Assembly (NCBI GenBank): GCA_030704615.1
Contig: CM060734.1
Coordinates: 46,144,042-46,208,041, forward strand
From: Takakia lepidozioides
Taxonomy: Eukaryota; Streptophyta; Takakiopsida; Takakiales; Takakiaceae
Direction: 5' to 3'
DNA length: 64,000 nt
Shown: in pieces, positions 10,601 through 21,409 of the stretch
Layout of the letters: the number at the start of each line of letters is the position of its first letter
Position numbering within the stretch: position 1 is the stretch's first letter
The notes under the pieces: generated by a model
The model's database searches: none
What the model was told of the DNA's origin: nothing
The model's input: the letters and a program-made list of their open reading frames with translations, nothing else
Made by a program: the position numbers and the translations under genes

Positions 10601-13255
10601 TGCTCATAGTAGATGGAATTCAAGATTTTCAGTCTATGTACAGTCTATGTACAGCTATTCAAGAGATCCAAGTCGTATGGTTACATACCTTGATGACAGA
10701 AATCAAACCCGTTTTAAACTGCAAGACACCCCTTCCCGCACTCGTGGGATCCAACTCTTGTGACAATGAATATGCATATTCACACACTGTCCCATACAGT
10801 CCACAATCACAGATCAGCTTCCTCATGGATGTAAGCCTTTCTCCACCTACGTGTGACGGTAGACCTGTGAATAGAGAAACTCGGTACCTCATATCTACAT
10901 GCTTAGCCGCAAAATAGCCAATATCAACATTGTCGAATCCTGGGACCTGTTATTGAATCCTACAATCTCCATCCCAAAAACATTTCCCACAATACCATAG
11001 AAGTTTCCCTCAAATGGACTGATTATGATTTACTCGATGGAAGACTTATGCCTAGACGATCAGAAATACCTCCTGGGGTCTCTGCATAAAATGTTGTCTA
11101 TCCCCTGGCCAAAGCCAACAGATACGTTTCCCTTGGTTCCATAATGTCAAGCCTTGGCTAGCCAAGGAATATTTCAATTTCTTGCCAATAGAGTGGATGT
11201 CAGCATGCCCCTAAGATGATCATACACTATAGCTCACCCCTGCCAACAACTCTTTTCAGCTGTGCAATATAAGGGCCACCTTCTGATCACTTTCTAAGTC
11301 TACATTACAATAAGACTTACCAGTGTCGAAATGTCTTTTTCAATGCACAGGCACGGTGTCTATCCATGATGGATAAACCTTAAGTAAGCAGCTAATCTGA
11401 CGAACAACCTCATACAAGTTGACTGCCAGAATACGCTTCTCCAACAGGAACTAAAGTCAGATCACAATGAAGACTTAATTTGGAGAAGGTCATTTAGGTC
11501 TCTTGATGTGATTTTCAAGTTTTCTTGAGGGAAGATAACAAATTCCACCCCAGGAAATGAAACGAAATGGTAATGTATAACATCTGCGAGAAGCTCAAAG
11601 AGCTTATGGGACACGAGGAAGTAAGAAAAAAGAAGAGAGAGGGGCCACAAACAGCCCAAAAGCAACTAAAACTCAAGGAGTTGCCCAAGAGTCAAACGAT
11701 TCATGCAGGTAAGCTGCTAAGCATTTCTGCTCCTTGTAAACTCCGCCAGAGATTGATTGTCCCGGGATGGACAGTTAGATATACCACAGATCTCATATTA
11801 TAAAGGGCAGTGAAAGAAGAGATGTTCTTCACTGTCAATTAATACTAAAGTTAATACTGAAGACACCGGTGGTAACTGTCAATCACTAGTTACTTCCACT
11901 TCCTTGCTTCCTACAATATTCCTTTGTTTACTTGGCTGACAGTATAGGCGGAACTCTACATGCAGTTAAAATCAAACATCCAGTTAGCCGTAGCCTGGCC
12001 AAGTAAATTTTCAGCTGACAAGAACCCTAAGACTAGGGCAGTGCCACCTTGCCCAATCAAACCCTTCCAACAGAAGCAGATCAATCATATGCAGCTGAGG
12101 AAAATTACATCCATGTGGACTTTCTTATTCAAGGCAAAGGTTTCTTGTGTCACTTGTTCGCAATGTTTAAATAACCAGAGATAAACTTCATTCCAGTGGC
12201 CAATAACTAAGACTACATGATGGCAAGAGATGGGAACTACCGTAATTCTTGATGTTTCACACAATGCCTGCAATCAGTAAGCTTTTTACTACAGGTTCTT
12301 TTCAACAAACAGACAATGTAGCTACAATTTGTCACAGCATTCATCATTGTTCCGCATATTAGCTGCTTAGGACCTGTATGAAACAGCACACGGCATTGCA
12401 TGGGCGAGATGCTTGGATTCTCCATAAAGGAGGAGATTTGTGGAAAAATCCTCCTTCCATGAGTTGCAAGTTGCTCCAATTTCTTCTAACTTATACTGTG
12501 TTCACTGGTCTATCCAGTTCATGAGTATTAAGACAGAAGTCAGTTCATCTGCTGCAGATCAAAGGCCTGAAATCAAGCAGCCTGGGGAATGCAGCAAATG
12601 TCACGCTGCTGGATCTAAATTATGGCTATGTTGTCATCTTGTCGGCTACCGTGTATTAAGGGTCAAGTGTGAAGTCAGCTAACAAATGACACTTCGACCA
12701 GATGCGAACAAGTCCTATGGAATCACAAATCCTCTGTCCGTGCTCTGCTAACTTGACAGCACCACCCTGTCAGCACCATCAGCAGAAGAGCACGAACACC
12801 TTCTAAAAAGCATCGGCGACCCATTTATCTCCAAAGAGATGAGAAATTCAAATCAAGTGGACTAGCCGAGAGGCAAAATCCAAACTTTTCCAGCTCTTTC
12901 TCATGCTGGACTTGCAAGGAGATGTAAAGTAAAGAGGATGAAAATTCTTGCGGACAGGGAAAGAGAAGCGACACACAGGTGACAGAGACATACATATGCG
13001 AGCAACTTGCGGATTCTCAAGCTGTATCTCATCAGCAGCTTGCAGAATAGCACTGATATTAGTCTCCTGCGACAGGCATTGAGGAACCACATACGACGAT
13101 CGTGTCGATTCATTGCCCGTCCCATTATCGTTACGGAGAGAGCTCAACCTCCTCTCTTCGGCACGCAGCGCAACGTACACTAGCGCCTCCCACCTGCCCA
13201 GCACACGCTTGGAAATCCGGTGAGGAGGCCTAGGAGGTGACGCCATCACATCCAC
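1..13255 (-). CDS. GSL: Callose synthase (1,3-beta-glucan synthase), GSL8/GSL10 type, 5' part
   Basis: Plasma-membrane enzyme that makes callose (1,3-beta-glucan) from UDP-glucose. Seventeen minus-strand exons with GT..AG borders join in one open frame: 13255-12994, 10786-10689, 10543-10380, 10149-9990, 8094-7984, 7374-7249, 7048-6953, 5830-5736, 5411-5300, 4687-4562, 3736-3660, 3221-3131, 2435-2283, 1939-1837, 1627-1504, 1234-1045 and 49-1 (cut by the window edge). They give about 712 codons without a stop. Family signatures include AILQAADEI, GRGVLQFKTGL, IDRSQDI, LLIWGEAANVRFMPECLCYI and WRNYDDFNEFFW. The N-terminal layout matches the GSL8/GSL10 branch rather than GSL5. The known family is about 1,900 residues, so the glucan-synthase catalytic domain lies outside the window. 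The start Met at 13255 is the first in frame and fits family length. One splice choice (exon 12 end, 3131 or 3133) was decided by frame. Confidence 0.93.
2664..2806 (+). repeat. tRNA-derived SINE copy (intron 12 of callose synthase)
   Basis: The head holds an RNA polymerase III box A-like TAGCCCAGTGG and, about 40 bp on, a box B-like GGGTTCAATCC. The body reads GGTGTCCACCTTCTTGC.., GCAGTAGCCCTTTGGGGTC, and ends GACACCATAATTTA. The same order of blocks recurs at 30725-30858, 30933-31062, 36958-37089 and 37135-37250, so this is a family. It is inserted in sense opposite to the host gene. Confidence 0.75.
5300..8094 (-). CDS. GSL: Callose synthase exons 5-9 (FKS1_dom1 region)
   Basis: Exons 8094-7984, 7374-7249, 7048-6953, 5830-5736 and 5411-5300. 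They encode NILPLETPGVANAF, the FMYTGDLPKFPDDY segment, NQREHLILLLANSQSR, NYNQWCHYI and the diagnostic LLIWGEAANVRFMPECLCYIFHH, which is the core of the FKS1 first domain found in plant callose synthases. All phases agree. The intron between exons 5 and 6 carries a short LINE tail insertion, and the 1.9-kb intron before exon 5 carries a 15-bp minisatellite. Confidence 0.92.
7401..7508 (-). mobile_element. 5'-truncated LINE 3' tail with 12-bp target site duplication
   Basis: An 84-bp insert between two copies of CCGGTGAATAGA (7401-7412 and 7497-7508). The insert is the reverse complement of the 3' end of the LINE at 45480-46640: both share the block CTCAAACTGGGCGCGGGGTC and the end CAACGTCTTATGAGTACAAT. 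A short 3' fragment between target duplications is the mark of target-primed reverse transcription that stopped early. It sits in intron 5 of the callose synthase gene. Confidence 0.85.
8555..9015. repeat. 15-bp minisatellite, about 28-30 units
   Basis: Imperfect 15-bp units such as GTTACACTGCTCAGA, GTTACATATCCGAGG and GTTACATAGCATGGG follow one another with almost no change of register. Because 15 is a multiple of 3, the + strand stays open for 79 codons at 8772-9011 and reads as pentapeptides (SYTAE, DYTAW, GYTAQ). I treat this as non-coding: it lies in antisense in an intron of the callose synthase gene and has no separate gene context. Confidence 0.85.
9166..9256 (+). repeat. SINE 3' fragment
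   Basis: Matches only the 3' half of the SINE family: GGTGTCCACCTTCT, then CAGTAGCCCTTTGGGGT and GTGACACC. The head with the pol III boxes is absent or has decayed. It lies just past the 15-bp minisatellite in the same callose synthase intron. Confidence 0.6.
9990..13255 (-). CDS. GSL: Callose synthase exons 1-4 (N-terminal regulatory region)
   Basis: Exon 1 (13255-12994) carries the start and the helix-rich Vta1-like segment ending QVARI; exon 2 (10786-10689) resumes with LCEYAYSLSQELDPTSAGRG, so the split codon ATA-T/TG is restored exactly. Exon 3 (10543-10380) is rich in Lys, Arg and Glu (QKRLKKEGEKIDRSQD) and exon 4 (10149-9990) reads EERTEKMRRVYQISRIL. The four exons total 684 nt (228 codons) and end on a codon border. 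Intron 1 is about 2.2 kb and contains a diverged dispersed repeat near 11550. Confidence 0.9.
11550..11640. repeat. Dispersed repeat of unknown class, copy 1
   Basis: The stretch GAAATGAAACGAAATGGTAA.. followed by TGTATAACATCTGCGAGAAG and AGAGCTTATGGGAC recurs at 47630-47720 in the same orientation with about three quarters of the bases kept. Its class and ends are not clear. It is within intron 1 of the callose synthase gene. Confidence 0.5.
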
Positions 13256-15069
13256 CGCTGCGCAGATCCCTCAACCTAGCACTGCACACCTCTTGCATCC
13301 ATGTAAACTCCTCTCCAGCAAGCACAAGGAGATCAAATTCGCCAACAATCCGTTGCTGCCCTGCCAAGAGAAAACGTAGCACACACTGAAATAAAGTCCA
13401 CCATTGAGAGAAAGGGTAGACCAGACGGGCATTAACAGCGCGGCCTGACCGCCTGTGTTTCCCGCCGCGGCCTGGCTCAGCCGCGCGGCTGCCCCGCTGT
13501 TGCCTGGAAAGGGTCGCAAGAGCGCGGGGTTCTGGAACGTTTCAAAGGGGCCCCGCATCTCACCGCCCCCGACGTATGCGTGGAAAGCCCTAACTGTCTG
13601 TGAGACGAAAAAAGACCGACAACAATCATGTGTTGTGGATAGAGTGTCATTCTGCAATGAGTGGACGTTCACCGAAAATCTAGCAGGGGCGCCTGACCTA
13701 GGCAGCCATTATGCGGATCAATTCCTGTAGAATCAGGAGGATGGTTTGATGGTACACCGGGTCGGAGCATGGCAAACCCGGATATTTTCGACGATGCAAG
13801 TGTAGCTAGATCCATTCTTCTATCAACTTTGCAGAGCTGAGAAGCATGATCATCAGCTTGGAAAGAAACTTGTAGAGCTGGCGTTCAATGGTGTCCCTTT
13901 CTACTCGCTGAACGTTTGGCTTGGCGCAAATCGAGTGCTTGAAACTAACAAGGAGGATCCACTTTGAACCGGAAGTTCAGTATTACTGATGTGTTTCGCT
14001 TCATATAATCTATCCCCAATATCGACATCCAAGTTTGACGGCACTGTTACATTCAAAAGACCATTACGGACAAGTTTTGAAGTGGTTATTGAAGGGTTGG
14101 TGTGCTTCCTTTAGCTCATACAGCTTACCAGTGAGCTGCATTACAGTATCTAGAGTCAAGCACAAATGGCATGAGAAGTTAGGACTCTAGTGATGAGGAA
14201 AGCTATCTACTTGCTTACAACCTGCAAGACCGTATCAAAATATTCATGGGATGAAGTACAAGCCAATTCGGCATGAAGTTACGATGTCTTCTATTCTTTG
14301 GAGTAGTATGTTCCAAGAAGCTCAGCTTCAGCCTCATCCTCAGTTCACTCAAAAGAAAACATGGGTTTTCTCACTCCCATTCACCTGAAAAAGTGAATGA
14401 AACCCCTTGAACAAGTGCTCCACAACAATGCAGATTAGTTGCTTGCTCGGACTTGCAAAATGTCTTCTTGTAATTCATTACCCAGAAATTTCTTACTCCC
14501 CCAGGCACTGGCCTTTCACGCTTTTCTACACAAGTGCTCCACAACAATGCAGATTAGTTCCTTGAAACTCTAGAAAGGACTCGGACTTGCCAAATGTCTT
14601 CTTGTCATTCATTACCCAGAAATTTCTACTCCCCCAGTCATTGGCCTTTCACGCTTTTCTAAACCGATCATGCCACACCTCACCAAGTACTTCAATCTTT
14701 ACTAACCTCGCAAGAATAGCCTCATGCTCTCAGGTGTTTGTACTCATGACAATTACAGCGACATTCGACAACAGCCTTTCCTCCCTCCTTCCTGAAATGC
14801 AAAGCAATTGCAAGTTGGCCACTACTAGACTAAATTGAGCACATCAGATTGACATGACACTGTGCCATAGAACTATTGACTATCCAATCATCTTTTATCA
14901 TCATGGATCGTGTGTAAATGGTGGCAAGAGGAAGAGGGGTGCACCCTTGTGGCTATGACATCCCATGGAGGTTTTACTTTCTGCAGGATAGTAAGGCCTC
15001 CCTATAACACTTGTTGGTGAGGACGATCCAACTATAGGGGGTTGAGTAAGCATTGAACGGCTGGCACTA
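13256..15069. other. Spacer upstream of callose synthase; short tandem duplication
   Basis: The first 450 bp upstream of the callose synthase start are GC-rich (13430-13600) and are the likely 5' leader and promoter, though no TATA box is certain. At 14408-14527 and 14530-14665 a ~125-bp segment is repeated: both copies carry ACAAGTGCTCCACAACAATG, AATGTCTTCTTG.. and GGCCTTTCACGCTTTTCTA. No coding sequence is recognised. Confidence 0.55.
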
Positions 15070-16280
15070 TCATAGAATAAAAAGTGTGTGGAAGGAACAT
15101 GAGACGGCCAAGCACACACATAGAAATGGGGGAGAGTGCCACCTCCTTGACAAGCTACACTGGTGAGAGACAATACTAGTCTTGCCAAAATATAGCTTAT
15201 AGAAGTGGAGACAACAAATTAGAATGTGGCCCCAAATCAGTCTGCAATAAGGCTTGCAAGGAACATATGCCCACCTAGTTGGGGAAACATTGATGTGCAC
15301 ACGATGCCATGCATTATTGAACACTCCCTTCAGATTCCAAATACTATCCATACGAGCAGGCTGCACATTTGCCGCACTATCAACCTGCAAACATTACCAA
15401 GCCTACCCTGGGGATAAATTACGTTTCCTCGACATAGACCAAAGTGTTGATGTGGCCTTCTCACCACTGAGCCTAATCTGCTGCCAAACAGACAGACGAA
15501 CACATACTTTATAACAACCAAATAGTGTACAATTGATCTCTGTTGTTTCCTCTGGCCAGTTGATTTTGTTTGGCTTGCCAAAAGTTGTGTTCAATGTCTG
15601 GGTGTTACAAAGGTTTGATCTAGGATGCTCTCGGGCCCCTTTTCTTCACAGCAAAGAGGAAAGAGAAAAGAAATAAATGAAATGGTATTTCAGAACTCCG
15701 CAAAAATTTCAAAGACTTTAATGGAGAGTCTTAGGCCTTTTGGTGGTTATTTTTTCCACCTTCTTTTGATGGATTTTGGGCCCTCTTTCCCCCCATAAAA
15801 TGTTATAAAAACAAAAATGGAGGGCCTACAAAGCCTCGTGTAGAAGTTGGGGGACTTTCAAATGTGCCAAAAGAGAGACTTACCAGAGGTTTACCAGGCT
15901 AGTAGTGACCTTTTTTGTTGAAGCCAATCGTATCTTTCCTTTTTCTTAATTTATTTATGAAAAAAGGGGTAGAGGCCCATGGAAATCGTTAGTGTTAATT
16001 ACACCAAAACATGAAGCTTGGATGAAACTTCTTTCATACGCATGCACATGACATGAAATTCCAAGAAATGGGACAAAGATTCATGGGCTACATTTAGAGA
16101 AATCCTAATGTGGTCCTCTACCTGAAAACAGACATCAGATGTGGGTGATTGTATTGCTGCAAGCATTGCAAGCACTGCACAAAAGAGAAAGAGAAGTTCA
16201 TTACAGCCAGGGGAGGCTAAAAGATAAAATAGAACAATGCAACAAATCCATAGACACAAAAAGCAAATCAAACCCAATGT

Positions 16281-16304
16281 TGAAGGAAAGAGAGAGAGAG
16301 AGAG
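16281..16304. repeat. GA microsatellite
   Basis: A short run of (AG)n within the last intron of the sulfite oxidase pseudogene. Confidence 0.8.
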
Positions 16305-19300
16305 ATTTTCATAGAGGTGTAAAATGAAGAGGGAATCAAACAAATAAAATGCGCACGTATGAATTGAATAGGTACTTCATAACATGTACGAGAAGGAAAG
16401 AGAATGATTTAAAGCTTTATTAGCTACATACCGCTTTCACAATGATATCTGTTGGTGGAGAAAGTTGAGCCATGAGCTCCCAAAACACCAAAGCCCATTT
16501 AAAGCGATTAGGGTCGTCAAGAGATAGAGAAGTTGGTGCCTCTATCTTTTCTTCCTCCACTCCCAGGGAAGGCAAGTGGCCTCCTTCCATGTGAGGCCAG
16601 TATCAATTGATACATCAACATGCTCAATGCATCGTCCACCACCAGCCAATGCATATCCACGAATAGTCACCTGCAAAATGATTTTTCACATGGTGAACCA
16701 TGATTCATTAATGTATACATAATATTAGGGCTTTGATTTATAATATGGCATCATTACAATATCTCAATTATGAGAATGATTGATCTGTTTGCTAAAAGTT
16801 AATGTCAGCTATTTTTTTCCCATGGCAGGGCAAGAGTAGGAAAAAAAATGTCACAAATCCAGCCATCTCTCTCTCTTTGAAATTAATGCATAAAAACTAA
16901 CCGTGGTTCCTTGCTGCACGTATGCACCATCTTGCGGCACACATATTACAATCTGGCTCCACCCAACCAAGCCCACAACTATTAGAAATACACATTTGTT
17001 GGGCCTAGAAAGCTTGAAGACAAATCAACATTCATGACAAGATGCAACATTATAAACACAAAATCGAGAGAGAGTACCTGGACAGGGAATTCCATTAGTG
17101 GCCGCCTTGACTGCCAATCGACCGTAACAACCCACGGTGGATCCAAATGTCATGGTGGAAACATCTTGTTATCAACTTGCATGAAAAAACCCTGTTCACA
17201 ATATTGGAATGAACCAATGTAATATGTCTAACCACCAACTGAAAAACAAAGAAAATTTTGCAATATTTTGTGAATTTCACCACCTTGTTCCTTCCACACA
17301 TGCACTCATTAAGTTTTTATAGATTCAATATGCAATTAAATGAAGCTTGAGATTTACTTTCTCAAACATTAACTACTGAATGTCATCGTTTCAGATATTC
17401 TACCTGGCACTCATGTTCAGAGACTACAATGGCACTCAACCATTTCACAGAGCGAGCGCCAATAACTCCCGGAACCACAACTCGCAAAGGAAAACCCATG
17501 GTCACGACTTAACTCCTGTCAACCTCTGAAAACTTTATGATTTAGCCCAATGTACCTACATTCAAACCAAATGGGTAATTCACAACACCAACCATCATTG
17601 CTAATCCACATTATATCGAACAAGGGCCTCAAAATATATGTTTATAATAATGACAAACCTACTACCACAAACCTTGCCATTCATCTCATAAGCCAATAAA
17701 ATATCTGCCCCTAAGGTTGTGGCATGCAGCAAGGGCACCGATGCTTTGTATGGCCCCCCCCTTTCCTCCTGCAACAAAGTTCACATATCTTCAACCTGTC
17801 ACATTGGAAAAAAAGAACTTATCTCATTTTTAAGTCTATGTGTTTATGTTATGGTCAATCTAGTAGGTGTGGAGTCTATGGTATGCAGTATAACATGACA
17901 AGAATTGTCGAATAAGGGCAATTTGACTGTTGGTCTCAAGTCTTAAGGTTTTATCACTCCAACTTTCCAAGGTATCAACCTACAGTGTGATTAAAAAAAA
18001 CACAAATAGCCAATTTTTTGGAAAAATAACATATGGACACTACAACAACAAGGATAATGCAGTGCAACTAGAAAAAATAACTCTATTGCAGCAAATCATG
18101 TACCTTGCAAACATCCACACTGATGAACTCCACATATCTTCCGCCTGTTTCTGACGCAACGGAATGGAGTTGTGAGACACACCTGCCATATTTAACGCAT
18201 CCAATAATCTTGCTCCTCCCAAGCAACTGTTTGTCGACTCAAAAAACAACACAGAAAAAACTTGCATCAGTTTGCGTCCAAATTAGTTAGCCTTAATTTC
18301 CAACTTGACATTGTTTTGAATCATTTCACTATGATAAGTAATAATATTAAATATTAAATAATCTCTAATACTAGAAAGGTGTTGACTTTAGAGGTTTGTG
18401 ATTTAAGCTAGTAGGATATCTACTAGCACGTACAAATGTGATGTTGTTCCACATCATAACCTTGAAATGACTTCTTTTGGGCACATGATGAATACATAAC
18501 CACAAACAGGAAACTATACATATTGGTCATCCACATACTCTAGGCTTTCTTGATGTCTTCTATTCTGTTGTGGCATCAGGAGTAATTTATGGGAATAGTG
18601 TTGGTACACTCATTTTCTTGTCCACATCTTTCTACAATAACAAAGGCTAGCAAAACATAGGCAATAGGTCGGTCTTGCAATATTGAGTCTCAAAGAGCAA
18701 CAAGTATAAAAAATTAGGCGATTATGGTGATGCTGAATGATGTAGGTCGTCTGAATTAATGTGGCTTCAACAAGGAAATCTTTGACGGGCTCAATGGTGT
18801 GCAAAGATGGCTTTGTTCTATCCCTTGAAAATACTAATTCTACATATTTAAAAGTCTCGCTTTGTACATCAACGTTTGCAATAATCATATTTACATAAAG
18901 AAGTTAAGGTGGCCTTAACCCTAAAAGTAAACACTTTAGAATCTTTAGATTAGTGAATCAGACCATCAAAGTAGGTACTTATATTGTTAGTCTTTCCTTG
19001 TGAAACAATTTGCATATAGCTTATACCGTACTTGCCTAAGCTATTCATCAAGACCCTGCCGGACTAATTAATTTTTCTTAAAGAAGGGGTCTGGCAGGCT
19101 TTTTTTGAATTTCTGCAGTTCCGGAAATTTTCATGATAAATAATTTAAAAAAAACCACTTTCATCACATATGTGTGCGGCTAGTGCAACGGTATTGTAAG
19201 TAAACTCGGCAGAGCAAGTTTGGGGGTCAGATTTCTGACATTCGTTTCTGGGATAGCTTCATTTTAAATATTTTCGGCAGTCTGTTTTTGCATTTAATTT

Positions 19301-21146
19301 TCATCGGACAGCGTAGGCGGGTACGATATACTAAATTTAAAGGTAGAAGCTGGTTACCATTTCCAAGAACCGCATTGTCCCAATTGATTTCCAAGACCTT
19401 CCGTTCTTGACTCATAGATTTTCTTCGATTTCCTGCACACTTTATTAGCAATTGCATCATCCAATCATAATCTCTTCATCTGCGAATATACATTTGTCAT
19501 ATCTATAATTGAAATAGTTGATATTACAATCAAAGTTCAAATTTCTTAAGTGATAAGATAAAAACACAACATCCCATGCTCAACTCTCATGACTTGACAT
19601 TTTCTAAAGCTCCTCCCTCAATTGAGAAGATGTCTCTGATAGAAATTATCAGAGATTAGCTAAATGAACCAAAAGATGATTTATATTTGCAAAAAGGCTG
19701 CACTACCCTAAATCTCACCTGCAATGTTGCAACGATTGTATGTTTTGGCAACTCCTTGCAAAATTCCAAAACCACTCATTCTCATACGAACTCTAAACAC
19801 ATGTATGTAGTGACTAGGGTATGACATTGACAAGTAGGCTAGTACATGAGCCTACTACTTTAAGAAGTGTCATCATTAACCATTTCACACATAAAAAGAG
19901 ACAAAACAATCAACAAGTTGGTTTTCAAATACTACTAGAAATAATGCTTTGTAATACCGTATTTCATCGAGGGACAAAGATAGTGGAGTTGGGATCAATC
20001 CGATAACTGCCAAACGGTATCTGTAAAACATGAGGTCATGTCAACAAAATTCAAACAAATGACGAAAAATGACCCTCAACGTTCATATATGTTATATTTT
20101 TCAAGGTAAGAAAATGATATTTCGCCGGATCCTCTGTGAAACATCACTCTTTGCAACTGTAGTTCAACACCATCTTAGAATATAATCCTACGGACATGTA
20201 AACAATAGTTTTGTTTCATGGTCTTCTCAACCACCTTCATTACAAATTAAACATTTTATTCATGAGCATTTGTTACAAAATCATTTAAATATATTGAAAA
20301 AGAGAGACTCTTGTCAAATGAGCAAAATCTCATTAATGCTTTGTATTGTACTTAGGTACTCATTGAGGCCTACATTAACGTCTGTTGGTTATAAAATAAT
20401 CGCCTTAAAAATATGTATTATATAAACATGCGCTTCAAACAAGAATATGGTACTGAACGTGTCATTGGCAGACAAACTTGTTGTTACAGAGCCAACATCC
20501 GAAACAAAACATTGCCAACAGTATGTACATGTACATATGCAAGCATTTGAAATCTAAATATTCTTACACAACAAACAACTAAACGACTATATGTATGCAA
20601 CTATGTTGAGCAATATCTATATCGCTAGCATGATGTGAGTTAGTAAAAGAAGATAGTGCCACAACCGATTCATGTCGAGGAATAGCATAGCCATCAACAT
20701 CCTCATATATGTAAATCTGAGTTCTTGTAATTGACTAGACGACGTAAAGACGTCATAGAAAATATGTGCTACATCCATCATCTGCAATTCATGAAGTCTA
20801 CACTTCCAAATTGCATCCGAAGACCATGCCGCTATTGTGAAATGGAGCAACCCACCCTACAATTGGGTAAAATTGTCCAAACCTTAACATATCTAGCAAT
20901 ACTCTTGGAAGTTACATAGATGACAAGCAAATGAGCATCTTGTATTTGGACCACTGCTGAGCTCGCATAGAATGTTCTAATGCGAAGGTGAGTTAGTCAA
21001 TATAAAATTGTCATACCACTTATGCATTTCTAATTTGGAAGCATAATCATTTTTAGGAATATTTCACATTGAGGTCTTATTAGAAAACATACAATTTATT
21101 TCTACATTTTGTTTCTACATTTAGCCGTCACATTGTTGAGAGAGAG

Positions 21147-21265
21147 AATGTACTCATAAAACATTGTAATTTGTTGCAGCCTTGTGGCCAATGTTGAGAG
21201 ACTTGACATAAAATAAACTAATGAGATGTTGTTTGCCGTAGCCTTGTGGCTATAGACCCATGTCA
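21147..21265 (-). mobile_element. Two diverged LINE 3' tails side by side
   Basis: Both pieces are reverse-oriented copies of the LINE 3' end seen at 46600-46635: TACTCATAAAACATTG.. with GCAGCCTTGTGGCC, then ATGAGATGTTGTTTGCCGTA with GCCTTGTGGCTAT. They lie in the first intron of the sulfite oxidase pseudogene. Target duplications are no longer visible. Confidence 0.6.
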
Positions 21266-21409
21266 AGAAAATTTCGATAGAGAGAGGGCATACACAGTGG
21301 GGTTATAGATTGCAGGTACAGGGCCATGATTACATTTGTAAAGTATCTCTTCAGGAGTTAAGTAAGAATCCATTAGGATTGCCAGCGGAGACTCTGCATT
21401 GAATGGCTC

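Larger units (their letters stand above)
15070..21409 (-). pseudogene. SOX: Sulfite oxidase pseudogene (molybdenum-cofactor enzyme)
   Basis: Plant sulfite oxidase is a peroxisomal Moco enzyme oxidising sulfite to sulfate. Exon order is intact: 21409-21320 (EPFNAESPLAILMDSYLTP), 20020-19958, 19754-19719 (ELPKHTIVATLQ), 19439-19358 (CAGNRRKSMS, with the Mo-ligand Cys), 18226-18104, 17768-17673 (GGPYKAS..LLAYEMNGK), 17515-17404 (VVVPGVIGARSVKWL), 17191-17078 (GFFMQ..RRPLMEFPVQ), 16952-16902, 16670-16432 (VTIRGYALAGGG) and 15384-15070 ([20 protein letters not shown]). Frame is lost near 19754, in 18226-18104, at GGGTTTTCC near 17496, and in 16670-16432; a TGA follows NKMFPP near 17168. The C-terminus runs about 70 residues past the usual end. 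Exon 1 with the start was not found. A working copy presumably exists elsewhere. Confidence 0.88.

Noticed and set aside
13271-13672. Open frames of ~90-130 codons upstream of the callose synthase start
   Set aside because: GC-rich leader/promoter sequence; both strands are open by composition and neither product is recognisable.
15070-21409. A functional sulfite oxidase gene with unusual introns
   Set aside because: No choice of standard GT..AG borders joins the exons in one frame; breaks lie inside exons.
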